64,000 bases of DNA from Cladocopium goreaui (lineage: Eukaryota; Sar; Dinophyceae; Suessiales; Symbiodiniaceae). A program made the translations under genes and the position numbers. The stretch is taken from contig CAMXCT020002738.1 of assembly GCA_947184155.2 (NCBI GenBank), forward strand, positions 24,470 to 88,469. The letters run 5' to 3'. The notes beneath the pieces were generated by a model. It did no database searches. It saw only the letters and a program-made list of their open reading frames with translations, and was not told the origin of the DNA. Every line of letters begins with the position of its first letter. Positions within the stretch are counted from its first letter, which is position 1. Shown in pieces: positions 49,475-60,394 of this stretch.

Positions 49475-49894
49475 ATGGAATCAAGAAGTATCCCCTATTT
49501 CAGGCGTTTCACATCAGCATGCCTCCCAGTGGAACCAGTCTCCGGGGTACACCAGTGGTCAGGTCACCATTCACCCCAATCCACTCCTTTGCCCAAACCT
49601 GGATGGGACCATTCCTTGGGTTCCCCGGTTAATTCTATTAACCCAATAGAAATTCCCAACTCCACACTGCAAGTCCATACCAATCGGTGGAAACGTAGAC
49701 TCAGAGCACGGTTCAATGAATTGCTTTGTATTCATAAAGACCTTACTGATCCGGTCTCCCCTGTAAGTTCTGTTCCCAACCACTCATTCTTCCTTAACAC
49801 TCACCGTCAGTTTTGTATTTATGGGTCTCCAATTCCAAGTGACCACGACCATGACTTCAGTGAATCCGACTTCTCTGAATCAAAAGAGCCATGA
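49475..49894 (+). CDS. Weak host ORF right of element E
   Basis: 139 codons, Ser/Pro-rich (SPVNSINPIEIPNSTL, then a basic stretch KRRLRARFNELL), with an acidic end (SESDFSESKEP). It begins about at the end of element E, which may have inserted in it. No family is recognised. Confidence 0.25.
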   Translation: MESRSIPYFRRFTSACLPVEPVSGVHQWSGHHSPQSTPLPKPGWDHSLGSPVNSINPIEIPNSTLQVHTNRWKRRLRARFNELLCIHKDLTDPVSPVSSVPNHSFFLNTHRQFCIYGSPIPSDHDHDFSESDFSESKEP

Positions 49895-50159
49895 CCCCCT
49901 TCCTCAACGATACTGAAAGGGAAGAATCCCATGACATTTCCCCCCATGGGCATTCCATGATAATCAGAGTCACCAGGATCAATGATTATGGATGAAAGAT
50001 GATTGCAGGTCAACCTAGGAATTCCATTCCACTCACTGGGGATTGTTCCCTTTTCTACTGGTGTGTTCCGTGGCTTCCGTGTTGTCAGTTTCTGTAAGAT
50101 ACGGCCTCAACCAAGAGGCCCCCCATCCTTGTAGTGTTTGGGTCCTTGCAGTTTGATAC

Positions 50160-50345
50160 CCCATACCCCAAGTTCCCAAGGGGTTGAACTCTGATTTCCC
50201 CAGTCCACATCTAGACAACTCGGGTCCAGCTCTATTTCCCCGGTCACCCCACTACCCATACCCCAAGTTCCCAAGGGATTGACCTCCGAGTTCCCGGGTG
50301 CACCCATCAAGACAACCCGGGTCCAGCTCTATTTCCCGCTGCCAA
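50160..50345. repeat. Two copies of a ~95-bp repeat
   Basis: CATACCCCAAGTTCCCAAGG occurs near 50163 and again near 50257, with GGTCCAGCTCTATTTCCC near 50223 and 50322. Diverged direct repeats with no coding sense. The stretch 49895-50159 before it shows nothing. Confidence 0.65.
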
Positions 50346-50390
50346 ATGTCTGAGAGGGTGAAGTAGCAGCGCGAAATCCCTGGACCAAAT

Positions 50391-51200
50391 CCCTGTTGAT
50401 CGGACCTCACTGGTCGTGCTAAATTTGATTTTGACCTGTTTGGGGATGTTTCGTTGGCTACTTTTTGGTTTGTGACGGCCTGGTGGACCTGTTGTCCCTA
50501 TTGGGACCCAAATAACGGAGACTACTCTCCTGTGTTACCCTATGGATGGATGGTATCTAAGCTGTTGTTTGCCAATGCCTACTCTTAATTTGTCGTGATT
50601 TAATTTACAAGGCCATTGAGCCGGGCGCGTGCTGTTCATCAGTATGAGGCAAACAATAAAAGCTCGAAGTGTCCCACCCCAGCCCCACTGGCGGAGCGGT
50701 GCTATCTAGTTACGACTAGACTGACTAGACAAGTACGAGGGAACCACAGTGTTTCCGTGTCCGAGTCGGCGTCGGTACAAAGCACAAGGAGCCAGAGAAA
50801 AATTCCCTGTTGATCAGACCTCACTGGTCACGCTAAATTTGATTTTGACCTTTTTGGGGATGTTTCGTTGGCTACTTTCTGGTTTGAGTGGGTCAGGTGG
50901 ATCTGTTGTCCCTACTGGGACCTAATAATGGAGATGAATCCCCTGCGTTACCCTATGGATGGATAGTATCCAAGCTGTTGTTTGCCAATGCCTGCTCTTA
51001 ATTTGTTTTGATTAATTTACAAGGCCATTGAGCCGAGCGCATACTGTTCAACGGTACGAGGCAAACAATAAAAGCTCGAAGTGCCGCCCCAGCCCCACTG
51101 GCGGAGCGCAGCTATCTAGTTACGGCTATAGACACGTACAAGGGAACCACAGTGTTTCCGTCTCCGAGTCAACGTCAGTACACAGCACAAAGAGCCAAAA
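50391..51200. repeat. Tandem duplication, 414-bp period
   Basis: CCCTGTTGAT begins copies at 50391 and 50805. Each has TACCCTATGGATGGATGGTA-like sequence, AACAATAAAAGCTCGAAGTG, and ends AGCACAAGGAGCCA or AGCACAAAGAGCCA. Small indels separate the copies. No ORF is conserved between them. Confidence 0.85.
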
Positions 51201-51219
51201 AAATCCAACTTTCGAGCTT

Positions 51220-53287
51220 GCAACCCGTGGTTCGAAGATTCCGACGCATTGGTTCCAATATTTGAAACCATCAGCTCTTTGAACTCGGAACCTGTGGTTC
51301 CAAGATTGGGAAGCATTGATTCGAACGTTTGGGAACCAGCAGTTCCTCGAGGTGGGAACCCCTGGTTCCAAGATTGGGAAGCATTGGTTCGAACGTTTGG
51401 AACCGTCAGTTCTTCGAACTGGGAACCCGTGCGCCAATGACTTCTATCTCTTGGCAATTGCATCTTTGCAAAACAACATTTTTTTTTGAAAGTTTGGTTT
51501 ATGTCGCATATTTTTTTTGGTTTTTGATGCCGGGATAGTGCGCACATATCATTTTTTTGAACCAACACATTTTTCAACATATAGGTCCTATTTTACGTGA
51601 TTGGCCAATATGTTTTGTTCAGTCACGCACCTTCGTTTTGCCGTCGGTCACTATAAGCATGTCGGGTCTATCGTGGACGCATCGGCGGTACCGGACCAAT
51701 AAGCAAAACAAAGCAATTATTCAATAGAACATGTTTTTCATGCCCGTCCAATATGCAACTTTTGCTTCCCATAAGTGTTTTTTTGATAACGGCCCAGTAA
51801 ACACAATATCTTGTACATGTGCATTAGGTAAAAAACAAAGTACATGTAGAAACATGCCTTTGGCAGACCATTAAACAAAACACAAAGGCTTATCGCAGAA
51901 GCTTATGTTCAATCGGATGCCAAGGTTACAACCTTTTCAATCGGCAGTTCTTGGAAATGAAACTCGTGTCAAAACTCAAAACCATAGATTCCAACCCTTG
52001 GAAACTCATCATATTTGGACCCCGATGTTTTCAAGTTACCAGACAATTTTTCAACTTTTGGGAACCGGCATTCCCTGGAACTTGGAACCCTTGGTTCCAA
52101 CCCGGGAAGATTGGTTCCAATCAGTTCCTCGAATTGGGAACCCGCGGTTACAAAATTTTTAAAGCATTCGTTCCAGCATTTCGGAACCGGCAATTCCTGG
52201 GAACGGTTCTAATCAGCTGGAAACACGCGGTTCCACGATTGGGAAGGCCGGTTCCAACGTTTGAAGAATGGTGTTCCTAGAACTGGGAAGCGCTTGCTCC
52301 AAGATTGGGACGCATCAGTTCCAATGATTGGGAACCGCTAGCTCCTAGAACTGGGAGCCCACAGTTCCAAGATTGGGAAGCATTGGTTCCAACCTTTGTG
52401 AACCAGCAGTTCCTCGAACAGGGAACCCATGGTTCCAAGATTGGGAAGCATTGGTTCGAACCTTTGGGAACTTGCAGTTCTTCAAACTGGGAACCAGTGC
52501 TTCCAATATGGTGAAGCATCAGTTCCAATGTTCGGGAACCGCTATCCAAGATTGGGAAGCATTGATTCGAACGTTTGGGAACCAGCAGTTTTTCGCACTT
52601 GGAAACCGTGCGCCAATGACTTCCATCCCTTGGAAATTATATCTTTGCAAAACTTTTTTTTCAAAGTTTGGTTTATGTCGCATATTTTTTTGGTTTTTGA
52701 TGCCGGGATAGTGCGCACATATCATTTTTTTGAACCAACACATTTTTTCAACATATAGGTCCTATTTTACGTGATTGGCCAGTATGTTTTGTTCAGTCAC
52801 GTGCCTTCGTTTTGCCGTCGGTCACTATAAGCATGTCGGGTCTATTGTGGACAACCGGACCAACAAGCAAAACAAAACAATTATTTAACAGAACGTGAAA
52901 AACGTCCAATATGCAACTTTTGTTGCCCATAAGTGTTTTTTTGATACCGGCCCATTAAACAGAACAGTGGCTGTTTTTTTCGCGCAACATATTGTACATG
53001 TGCATCCGGGAAAAAACAAAGTACATTTTTGGCGACCATTAAACAACACACAAAGGCTTATTGCAGGAACTTGTGTTCAATCGGATGCCAAGGTTACAAC
53101 CTTTTCAATCGCAACTCCTAAAAATTATACTTCGTTGCAAAACTCGGAAACATAGTTTCCAACCATTGGGAACTCATCATTCTTGCAAAGAGGGCTGCGA
53201 AGTTTTCAAGTTACAAGGCAGAATCTCAACTGTTGGGAACCGGCACTCCCTGGAACTTGGAACCCATGGTTCCAACTTGGGAAAATT
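51220..53287. repeat. Array of ~68-bp GGAACC-rich repeats in a 1.18-kb higher-order unit
   Basis: Units such as those from about 52367 and 52435 (GTTCCAAGATTGGGAAGCAT ... TTTGGGAACCAGCAG) recur with divergence at 51290-51440, 52030-52620 and 53170-53287. Each unit pairs GGTTCC with GGAACC, giving many inverted repeats. A ~500-bp non-array segment, starting GTGCGCCAATGACTTC at 51429, recurs at 52608, so the array is arranged in a larger period of 1179 bp. Copia-2 inserted in it and the array continues after 60395. Confidence 0.85.
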
Positions 53288-53454
53288 TGAACAGAATTGT
53301 TGCACTCCTACATGTGTTCATTTCATGTCCACGTACAGTTGCGCTGCAGTTGATTCATGTCAAAGGACATTTCACTTTCAGCTGCATAGCATGTTTAGGA
53401 GCGTTGTGAAATAGATGGATTCCTCAGGCGTCTTTGCATCAAGGAAAATGTTCA
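53288..53454 (+). repeat. 5' LTR of copia-2
   Basis: 167 bp, short for the family. TGAACAGAATTG ... AAAATGTTCA, with terminal inverted bases TGAACA/TGTTCA. Confidence 0.95.
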
Positions 53455-53470
53455 TGGTAGCGGAGCCCTG
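53455..53470 (+). other. Primer binding site of copia-2
   Basis: TGGTAGCGGAGCCCTG follows the LTR directly. It differs from the copia-1 site at one base, so both use the same tRNA primer, probably initiator Met tRNA. Confidence 0.8.
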
Positions 53471-53583
53471 TGATCCAGATCCTTTATTCTGGTGAGGGCA
53501 CCTGAAGCTACCTTGGACTAGGAAACTCCCGTTGCCGTTTAGTTGAGCCATTTGGGTTCTGGTTGCATAGCCTTGCTTGGAGC

Positions 53584-56500
53584 ATGGCTGGTGAAGGTGG
53601 CACGTTGGACGTGGCCCAGCTGATACAAGCAGCTACAGACGCTGCTCGTGCTGCTGCTGATGCGGCTGCAGCCCTTAGAGATGTTCAGGCTAGTCGTGGA
53701 ACTGGTTTGAGTGGAAAGGGGTTTAGTGAAGCCTCAAAAGTCATTAGACAACCTGACCCGTTTGGTTCTGAAAACCACGAAGAAGATCTTAGCAAGTGGC
53801 AAGACTTCACAGTGAACTTCAAAGCTTGGTTGTTCTATGGTGATAGTGGTTTTGAAAGTGACCTTCATAGAGTCGAGACCAACTATGCCTCAACTCCAAT
53901 AGAGTTTCCTAGATCCGAGCCCAATGACGTTCAAGAAAGATGCAAGCAGCTTTTCAACATCCTTACGGGGATACTTCGTGGCAAGCCGTTGCGGCTACTG
54001 CGCCAAACTTCTGAGAGAAATGGTTTCGAGGTTTGGAGAAAGTTGGTGCAACTCTTTTCACCAAAGACCAAAAGCAGGTCGATTTCCTTGCTTGCTGCGT
54101 TGATGAATATTCCAGCCTTCAGTCTGAAGGACAAAACCCTGATGGACCAGATCTTAGGCCTTGAACGCTTGAGAACTGAATATATGAGATCTTCTGGAAC
54201 TGATGTGGCTGATGACCTGATGTTGAGCATCCTGGTCAAGTCGTTGCCAAAGGCATTGCAGACCCACATTCAGCTGCAGATGACAGAGCACTCAACGTAT
54301 GCCCAGGTCAGGGAACTTGTCCTCAGCTACGAGTCAGTGACGACTACATGGAGCGCTGGTCGAATTCATAGTGAACTTGGCATTTTGCCATCCAGCTCTA
54401 CGGCTTCTTCTCCTGCCTACAATGGCCCTGCCCCCATGGAAATTGACCGGTTTGAGAAAGGCAAGAAGGGCAAAGGCAAGGGAAAGCACAAAAGTAAAGA
54501 CTCTTCGTTTTCCAAAGGAAAGACCAAGGGTAAGTTTGACAAAGGTAAGGGAAAGAGCAAACAAGATGTTTCAAAGCCACGTGCGGCTACCTCAAGTGAT
54601 CAGTGTTTACATTGTGGTAAATATGGGCATTTCAAAAGAGACTGTTGGAAGTTGCATGGGAAGCCCACCAATACAAAGAATGTGAATCAAGTCGAAGAGA
54701 CGCAAAACGCTGGAAGCTTTAGCAGTGGTGCTTCTTCAAGCGCTGCCTCAACAACTATGACCTCAGCTACTGGCTCTGTGCGTTTGCTTTCTTCATATGT
54801 TGGCCCCATCATCGAAGAACTTCCCAGCAGTGATGAGCTTGACTTCCGTGACCTTACAATGTATGACAGCTCTGGCCATTGCAACGTTGTTTCATGTGCT
54901 GAAATTTCACCCGTAGATGACTTGAACCATGTCGAGGAAGCATACATGTGCGCTTGTACTCACTTTGACATGTCATGCACTGATGATGATGGTATTTGGA
55001 CGTTTTGTGACAGTTATTGCATTGACCTTTCACCTGCCAGCCATTCTTCTTTCGACTGCATTCGAGCTGTCGGCAACCTGACTGACAGCAGCGTGGAGGT
55101 GGTGATTGACTCGGGAGCTGATGGTTCAGTTCTGCCCTTAGAATATGCTGCAATAGGTCACAAAGATCCAACCTTTGACAAGTCTTCTTCTTTCATTGAT
55201 GCTCAGGGCAAGCCAATATCAGTGAGGGAAGCTCGAATAGCTGAAGTGCAATTTGGTTCAGTCGTTTTCAAAGAGCGGTTTATCATAGCGCCAGTTACTT
55301 CACCACTTATTTCAATGGGTCGTCTTCTCAGAGATGGATGGTGTCTTCAAAATTCTGGTGATTCAATGTTTCTGGTGAGAAATGGCAAGAGCATTCCAGT
55401 CCACTTCAAGCGTAATTCTTTGTGTGCGCATGGTGTAATCAGAATGTTGAGCAACATGGATAGCAGTCCAGTTGAACATGTCAGGGCAGTTGTTTTGGGC
55501 GAAAGCCTTGCTGGTTTACAACGTGGATGGATAAGGCTGAGTGATTCTGTTTATGGTTTGAGAAGCGTGTCACCTCAACATGTTGACACGACGTATTGCC
55601 CCAGTGAGTCATTGATGTGGCTTAGAACAACGTTGGTGCGTTTTGCAGATGGCACCTGGGAACTGGAGGAATTTTCTCAGAGCATTTCAGACCTTTCTTC
55701 ACGTGTTATTCCTTTTCAAACTGCAAAACCGGTTGTGGAGGTGATCACACTTGCGCATGATGCCATGGTACCACCAGAGGCTTTGGGTTTCAGTGTTCAT
55801 GATGATGTGGTGATGCCAGCAAACTTTCCATTGAGATCATCCTCACAATCCCATTCTTCTTCCTCTGCATCAGCGCCTTCTGCTGCTGCCCCTGTCAGGC
55901 CCAACATGGAGCCACCAGATGAGTTGCCAGCGGCTGCAGAAGAAGCTGAGTTACCAGTTGCAGAGAGACCAGATGTGGACTACAAGTCTGTGATGGTTGA
56001 TGGTGTCAAGCTAGATAGCAATACTCCCCTGCGTACTTTGAGAGGTGCTTGTGAAAGCCTTGGACTCTCCAAAACTGGTGGAAAGGCAGTATGTTTGGAG
56101 CGTTTGTGGAAACATTTAGAAAGTCAAGAGCTTATTGCTGCTCATTCTGCACACCGTGATTTGCGAGGTGATGTTTCCAGACCTGTCCATGGACAACCAG
56201 TCCCTGCAGAACCAAGTGACGCTGAAAAGGCAGAGCACTATCTCACGCACTATCCCTTTGCCAAGTGGTGTGAACTTTGTGTTGCAAATCGATCACAACA
56301 AGATGGTCATTCTGAACAACATCACACTGAAACTGCACATAGCGGTATTTCTTTTGATTTTGGTTATGCAAGTAGAAGGGATGATGATGACAAGTTGTGC
56401 GCTTTATTTATTCATGACAGGAGTTCAGGGGCTATGCATGTGGTACCAACGCCACAGAAGGGAGGCCGATACCTCAACTATTTATGCACTGAATTTTGTC

Positions 56501-59500
56501 GTTTCATTGTTTGGTGTGGCAATGATACAATAGCACTCAAATGCGATCAAGAACCTTCAACACTTTCACTTCTTGAGGCCGTGAAGAAGACATGTAGATG
56601 TTTGGGGATCAGAGTTTTGACTGAAACGGTTGGACCCTCAAGTCATGCTTCAAATGGTGCTGCAGAAGTTACAGTAAAACTAGTAAGACAACAGGCCAAT
56701 TTACTCATCCAGCAGGTCGAACAAGGTGTTGGCATAACTGATGTGATTGGATGCCAGCATCCACTCTATGCATGGGCCCTACTTCATGCGTGTTTTCTGC
56801 ATAATCGGTATGTGGTTCGTCAAGGTCATACTGCTTATGAGTTGTGTGCTGACCGAGCATACACAGGACGTTTGGCTATGTTTGGAGAAACCGTTTTGGG
56901 TTTCCTAAAACAGACACACAAGGGTGCACCTCAGTGGACCAAAGGCGTGTGGTTGGGAAAGACTTTGAGCAATGACGTTCACATCATTGCCATACCCGGT
57001 GCTCAGCAGTTGTTTGTCACAAGAAGCGTTAGACGCTTGCCTGCCTCAAAGGCATGGAATGGAGAGATGATTGGAGGTGTTGAGGCGTGTCCATGGCAGT
57101 TTAGCTATGCCTCTTTAGGCTCTCAACTTGTCCTTGCAAAACGTATAGCTCCTCCTACTCCATCTCCTTTGACTCCTGCACCAGTGAGAGACTTTGATGC
57201 TGAGGCAGTTATGAACTTGCCTCCAACACCAGATGAAAGACCACATGTACCACGTTTGGTTGCGCCACCACAAAGTGCTGTTGTTGCAGGTGATACAGTT
57301 GGTGATGAAACTATGGAAGTGACAGCTGAGGCGGGGGTTTCAACAGCGCTTGGAGCAGCTGTTCCACAAACCCCACATGATGTTCAACAAAGTGATCCTG
57401 CTTCAGGTTCATCTCTGGGAGATGCGCCTTTGGGAGCAGAGACGTCAGCTGTTGTCCACCCTAGAGATGGTGGAGATGAGTCAGAAAGACCTTCAAAGCA
57501 CCAACGTATACTTGCTTTCTTTGAACACGAGGACCAGCCAAATGAAACGCAGTTCGACAGTGAGGACCTTGATGCGCTTGAGTCCTATGACTTTGACTTA
57601 GATGAAACTGATGACTCTAGTCATACTGATGCAGAACTTCTGGAACAGTTGTGTCTTCCTTTCTCTACTTTGGAACCTTCTCTTCCTGACCATGAGTTGT
57701 TGCGGTTGGACCTGATTGCAGACCAGTTGGAAATCAAACGTCTCAGGAACATGGGAGTTTTGATCCCTGCCAATGAGTTTGACTTCAAGGGTGAGAAGCA
57801 CAAAATGTTGACCACTAGGATGGTAAGAACTTGGCGTGACAAGACTTTGAATGGTCAAAGAGTTTGGCTTAGGAGATCAAGGTATGTTGCACGAGAGTTT
57901 GCATGGCTATCTCCAGATCGTCAAGATCTTTTCAGCCCAGCTTCTTCAGTTTTGACTGTGAGGTTGCTGCCGTGCCTCTACATGAAATGGAAACCTATGG
58001 GTTACGTGCTATGCTCAATCGACACTGGTGATGCCTTTCTTACTGTGGAGCAAAAGGAATTGACAGAAGTTGTTTGTGTTGATGCCGCAGGTGCTTCAAC
58101 CACGTACGTCTTGGGACGTGTTCTACCTGGACAACGGAATGGCTCTCAGATGTGGCATGAGTCTTTTAGCAGATTCTTGCAGACCGAGCTGAAGATCTAT
58201 GAGTGTGAGCCGTACCCATGCTTGCTGAAGTCACCCAATGCTGAGTGTGCTCTACTACTTCATGTTGATGATGTTTTATGCCTTGCACACCATGAATACT
58301 TGCGTAATGTGCTGGAACCTGCGTTGAGAAAGAGATACAAAATCTCTTTGGAAGTACTTGGAAAGCCTGGAGATGAGTTGACCTTCTTGAAAAGGAGGCA
58401 CATGCTTTTGAGTGAACGTGAGTTGGCTATTCAAAGCCATCCCAAACACTTGGGAAAGCTTTTCGAGATGATGAAAATCAACAAAGGCCTGAAGCCGAAA
58501 CAAGTGCCAGTCCACCAATTGCTGGATGAACCAGACGAAACGGAGGAATTGCCACCGGACAAGGCCAAGACTTTTAGGTCATGCATTGGCATCTTGCTTT
58601 ACATTGCCAGTGACTTTGTCGAGTGCCAGTACGCAATCAGAGGGTTAGCACAGGTGATGTCAAAACCAACTGTGCAGGCCTTCATATGCTTGCGCCACCT
58701 TTGCCTGTACCTCTTGGGTTGTGTCGACCAATGCACTGTGATGACCTACAATGACCACCAAGGACTGTTGCACTACACGCCAACTGAGTACACCATGGAA
58801 GTTTATTCAGACTCAGATTGGGCAAAACATAGAAGTACACGCAAGAGCGTTTCTTCAGGTCACATATGTCTCTTTGGCAACCTCTTGTACTCCAGCTCGA
58901 GGACCCAGAAAACGATAGCACTGTCTTCAGCAGAAGCGGAAATCTATGCCGGTGTTTCAGCATGTTGTGATGGAAAACTTATGCAAGCCTGCATTCAATT
59001 CTTGTTGGATGATGGCATCAAGGTGGAGTTCACGCTGAACTTGGACAACTCTGCTGCCAAGGCCTTCTTCTTTCGCTCAGGCGTTGGGCGAATCAGACAT
59101 ATTAGTGTTAGAGTTCTTTGGTTACAACGCGAAGTCAAACTTGGTTTGATTGCCCCTTCAACAGTGTCAACACGAGACAACACTGCAGACCTTGGGACCA
59201 AAAGACTGAATAGAGACAGAATGCGATATCTCATGAACCTTTGCAAAGTATATGATTTATCACAATCTACATATGTTGGACAAGAAACAGTTGACAAGGT
59301 CCACCAAGCGGAAGCCATGTCAGAAGGTATCAGGTTACTCAGAAACAATGGTTTGAAAACTGGTGCGGCCAAGTCAATTATGCGAGTTCTTTTGCTTGGC
59401 GCCTTGGGTCTGCCCTGTGAAGCTATGAGCTCAGCTTCCATTGGGAATGGTGGCTATGGAACTTTCGCTACCTTTGCAGTTTATATGACAGTCATCTGTC

Positions 59501-60003
59501 TGGTCGCTGGTATTTCTTTTTACCTTGGGACACAGTTTGACTTGCTGAAGGACGAATATAGGCGTCTTGTGGTCAGCCAGAACCTCAAGAAAGTTTTGAA
59601 GTTACTCAAGCGTGCGCAGTCGCGCATGACAGGAAACCAAGAGACTGATGAGAGCGAGTCTGTTGGAGAAAATGATGAAGAAGAAATGATTGAGACGGAT
59701 GCAGAAGTCGAGGCCAGATACAAATCATCAGAGCTTTGTGAAGTTTCAGATCCTGAACTGTGGATGCACTTCAATCATGGTGAATCCCCTCTCTTCTCTT
59801 CCAATGCTTCTGAGGATCAACCTACTGGCCACAGTGAAGCTTCTTTGCACCAGCAAATGGCCGAGACGAATGCTTTGCTTCTTGCTCGTGAACAAAGACT
59901 TGAAGCTGAATGGGATGAAGCTGAGATGCGCAATGATCGAGAGACCATGCATGAGATCGAAAACATGATCATCGAGACCCGCAACTTGCGCTACAGCATC
60001 TAG
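53584..60003 (+). CDS. gag-pol: Copia-2 Gag-Pol polyprotein with SAP-like and membrane extensions
   Basis: ATG 53584, 2139 aa, no stops; typical copia Gag-Pol is 1300-1500 aa. Gag has a Lys/Gly-rich stretch and knuckle CLHCGKYGHFKRDC (about 340). Protease IDSGADGSVLP is at about 507. At about 810-850 LDSNTPLRTLRGACESLG fits a SAP DNA-binding helix pair. Integrase: HYLTHYPFAKWCELC zinc site (about 884), then Asp in ISFDFGY, Asp in LKCDQEPS, Glu in NGAAEVTVK. RT has SIDTGDAFL and LLHVDDVLC (HVDD instead of YVDD). RNase H has VYSDSDWA, SSAEAEIYAG and NLDNSAAKAFF. After RNase H about 250 residues remain, with a hydrophobic segment FATFAVYMTVICLVAGISF (about 1962-1983) and an acidic coiled-coil end. 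Confidence 0.95.
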   Translation: MAGEGGTLDVAQLIQAATDAARAAADAAAALRDVQASRGTGLSGKGFSEASKVIRQPDPFGSENHEEDLSKWQDFTVNFKAWLFYGDSGFESDLHRVETNYASTPIEFPRSEPNDVQERCKQLFNILTGILRGKPLRLLRQTSERNGFEVWRKLVQLFSPKTKSRSISLLAALMNIPAFSLKDKTLMDQILGLERLRTEYMRSSGTDVADDLMLSILVKSLPKALQTHIQLQMTEHSTYAQVRELVLSYESVTTTWSAGRIHSELGILPSSSTASSPAYNGPAPMEIDRFEKGKKGKGKGKHKSKDSSFSKGKTKGKFDKGKGKSKQDVSKPRAATSSDQCLHCGKYGHFKRDCWKLHGKPTNTKNVNQVEETQNAGSFSSGASSSAASTTMTSATGSVRLLSSYVGPIIEELPSSDELDFRDLTMYDSSGHCNVVSCAEISPVDDLNHVEEAYMCACTHFDMSCTDDDGIWTFCDSYCIDLSPASHSSFDCIRAVGNLTDSSVEVVIDSGADGSVLPLEYAAIGHKDPTFDKSSSFIDAQGKPISVREARIAEVQFGSVVFKERFIIAPVTSPLISMGRLLRDGWCLQNSGDSMFLVRNGKSIPVHFKRNSLCAHGVIRMLSNMDSSPVEHVRAVVLGESLAGLQRGWIRLSDSVYGLRSVSPQHVDTTYCPSESLMWLRTTLVRFADGTWELEEFSQSISDLSSRVIPFQTAKPVVEVITLAHDAMVPPEALGFSVHDDVVMPANFPLRSSSQSHSSSSASAPSAAAPVRPNMEPPDELPAAAEEAELPVAERPDVDYKSVMVDGVKLDSNTPLRTLRGACESLGLSKTGGKAVCLERLWKHLESQELIAAHSAHRDLRGDVSRPVHGQPVPAEPSDAEKAEHYLTHYPFAKWCELCVANRSQQDGHSEQHHTETAHSGISFDFGYASRRDDDDKLCALFIHDRSSGAMHVVPTPQKGGRYLNYLCTEFCRFIVWCGNDTIALKCDQEPSTLSLLEAVKKTCRCLGIRVLTETVGPSSHASNGAAEVTVKLVRQQANLLIQQVEQGVGITDVIGCQHPLYAWALLHACFLHNRYVVRQGHTAYELCADRAYTGRLAMFGETVLGFLKQTHKGAPQWTKGVWLGKTLSNDVHIIAIPGAQQLFVTRSVRRLPASKAWNGEMIGGVEACPWQFSYASLGSQLVLAKRIAPPTPSPLTPAPVRDFDAEAVMNLPPTPDERPHVPRLVAPPQSAVVAGDTVGDETMEVTAEAGVSTALGAAVPQTPHDVQQSDPASGSSLGDAPLGAETSAVVHPRDGGDESERPSKHQRILAFFEHEDQPNETQFDSEDLDALESYDFDLDETDDSSHTDAELLEQLCLPFSTLEPSLPDHELLRLDLIADQLEIKRLRNMGVLIPANEFDFKGEKHKMLTTRMVRTWRDKTLNGQRVWLRRSRYVAREFAWLSPDRQDLFSPASSVLTVRLLPCLYMKWKPMGYVLCSIDTGDAFLTVEQKELTEVVCVDAAGASTTYVLGRVLPGQRNGSQMWHESFSRFLQTELKIYECEPYPCLLKSPNAECALLLHVDDVLCLAHHEYLRNVLEPALRKRYKISLEVLGKPGDELTFLKRRHMLLSERELAIQSHPKHLGKLFEMMKINKGLKPKQVPVHQLLDEPDETEELPPDKAKTFRSCIGILLYIASDFVECQYAIRGLAQVMSKPTVQAFICLRHLCLYLLGCVDQCTVMTYNDHQGLLHYTPTEYTMEVYSDSDWAKHRSTRKSVSSGHICLFGNLLYSSSRTQKTIALSSAEAEIYAGVSACCDGKLMQACIQFLLDDGIKVEFTLNLDNSAAKAFFFRSGVGRIRHISVRVLWLQREVKLGLIAPSTVSTRDNTADLGTKRLNRDRMRYLMNLCKVYDLSQSTYVGQETVDKVHQAEAMSEGIRLLRNNGLKTGAAKSIMRVLLLGALGLPCEAMSSASIGNGGYGTFATFAVYMTVICLVAGISFYLGTQFDLLKDEYRRLVVSQNLKKVLKLLKRAQSRMTGNQETDESESVGENDEEEMIETDAEVEARYKSSELCEVSDPELWMHFNHGESPLFSSNASEDQPTGHSEASLHQQMAETNALLLAREQRLEAEWDEAEMRNDRETMHEIENMIIETRNLRYSI

Positions 60004-60218
60004 TGGCGATGCAATCAAAGCATGAGTCTTGCAAAATGCCGTGACAGTCCTTCAGAACTTGTCAATCTACCTTGGATGACTGAGTTAGACCGTTTAGAGT
60101 TTTTGTAAAGTACAATTGAGGAAGTTTGGATGAACCAGCCCGTTGCAATATGGCTTTGTAGACAGCCATTGGTTCATTTCAATTCAATTCATTTCAGTTC
60201 TTCACTAACGCTTGAACT

Positions 60219-60227
60219 GAGGCGGGG
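60219..60227 (+). other. Polypurine tract of copia-2
   Basis: GAGGCGGGG, purine-rich with one C, lies directly before the 3' LTR. Confidence 0.6.
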
Positions 60228-60394
60228 TGAACAGAATTGTTGCACTCCTACATGTGTTCATTTCATGTCCACGTACAGTTGCGCTGCAGTTGATTCATGT
60301 CAAAGGACATTTCACTTTCAGCTGCATAGCATGTTTAGGAGCGTTGTGAAATAGATGGATTCCTCAGGCGTTTTTGCATCAAGGAAAATGTTCA
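60228..60394 (+). repeat. 3' LTR of copia-2
   Basis: 167-bp copy of 53288-53454 with one difference. Followed by the AAATT target duplication. Confidence 0.95.

Larger units (their letters stand above)
53288..60394 (+). mobile_element. Copia-2: complete, young Ty1/copia element
   Basis: 7.1 kb. LTRs 53288-53454 and 60228-60394, 167 bp each, begin TG, end CA and differ at one base seen (GCGTCTTTGC versus GCGTTTTTGC). Target duplication AAATT at 53283-53287 and 60395-60399. Primer site and polypurine tract are in place and one open frame encodes Gag-Pol. Everything needed for mobility appears present, so this may be active or recently so. Confidence 0.96.
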
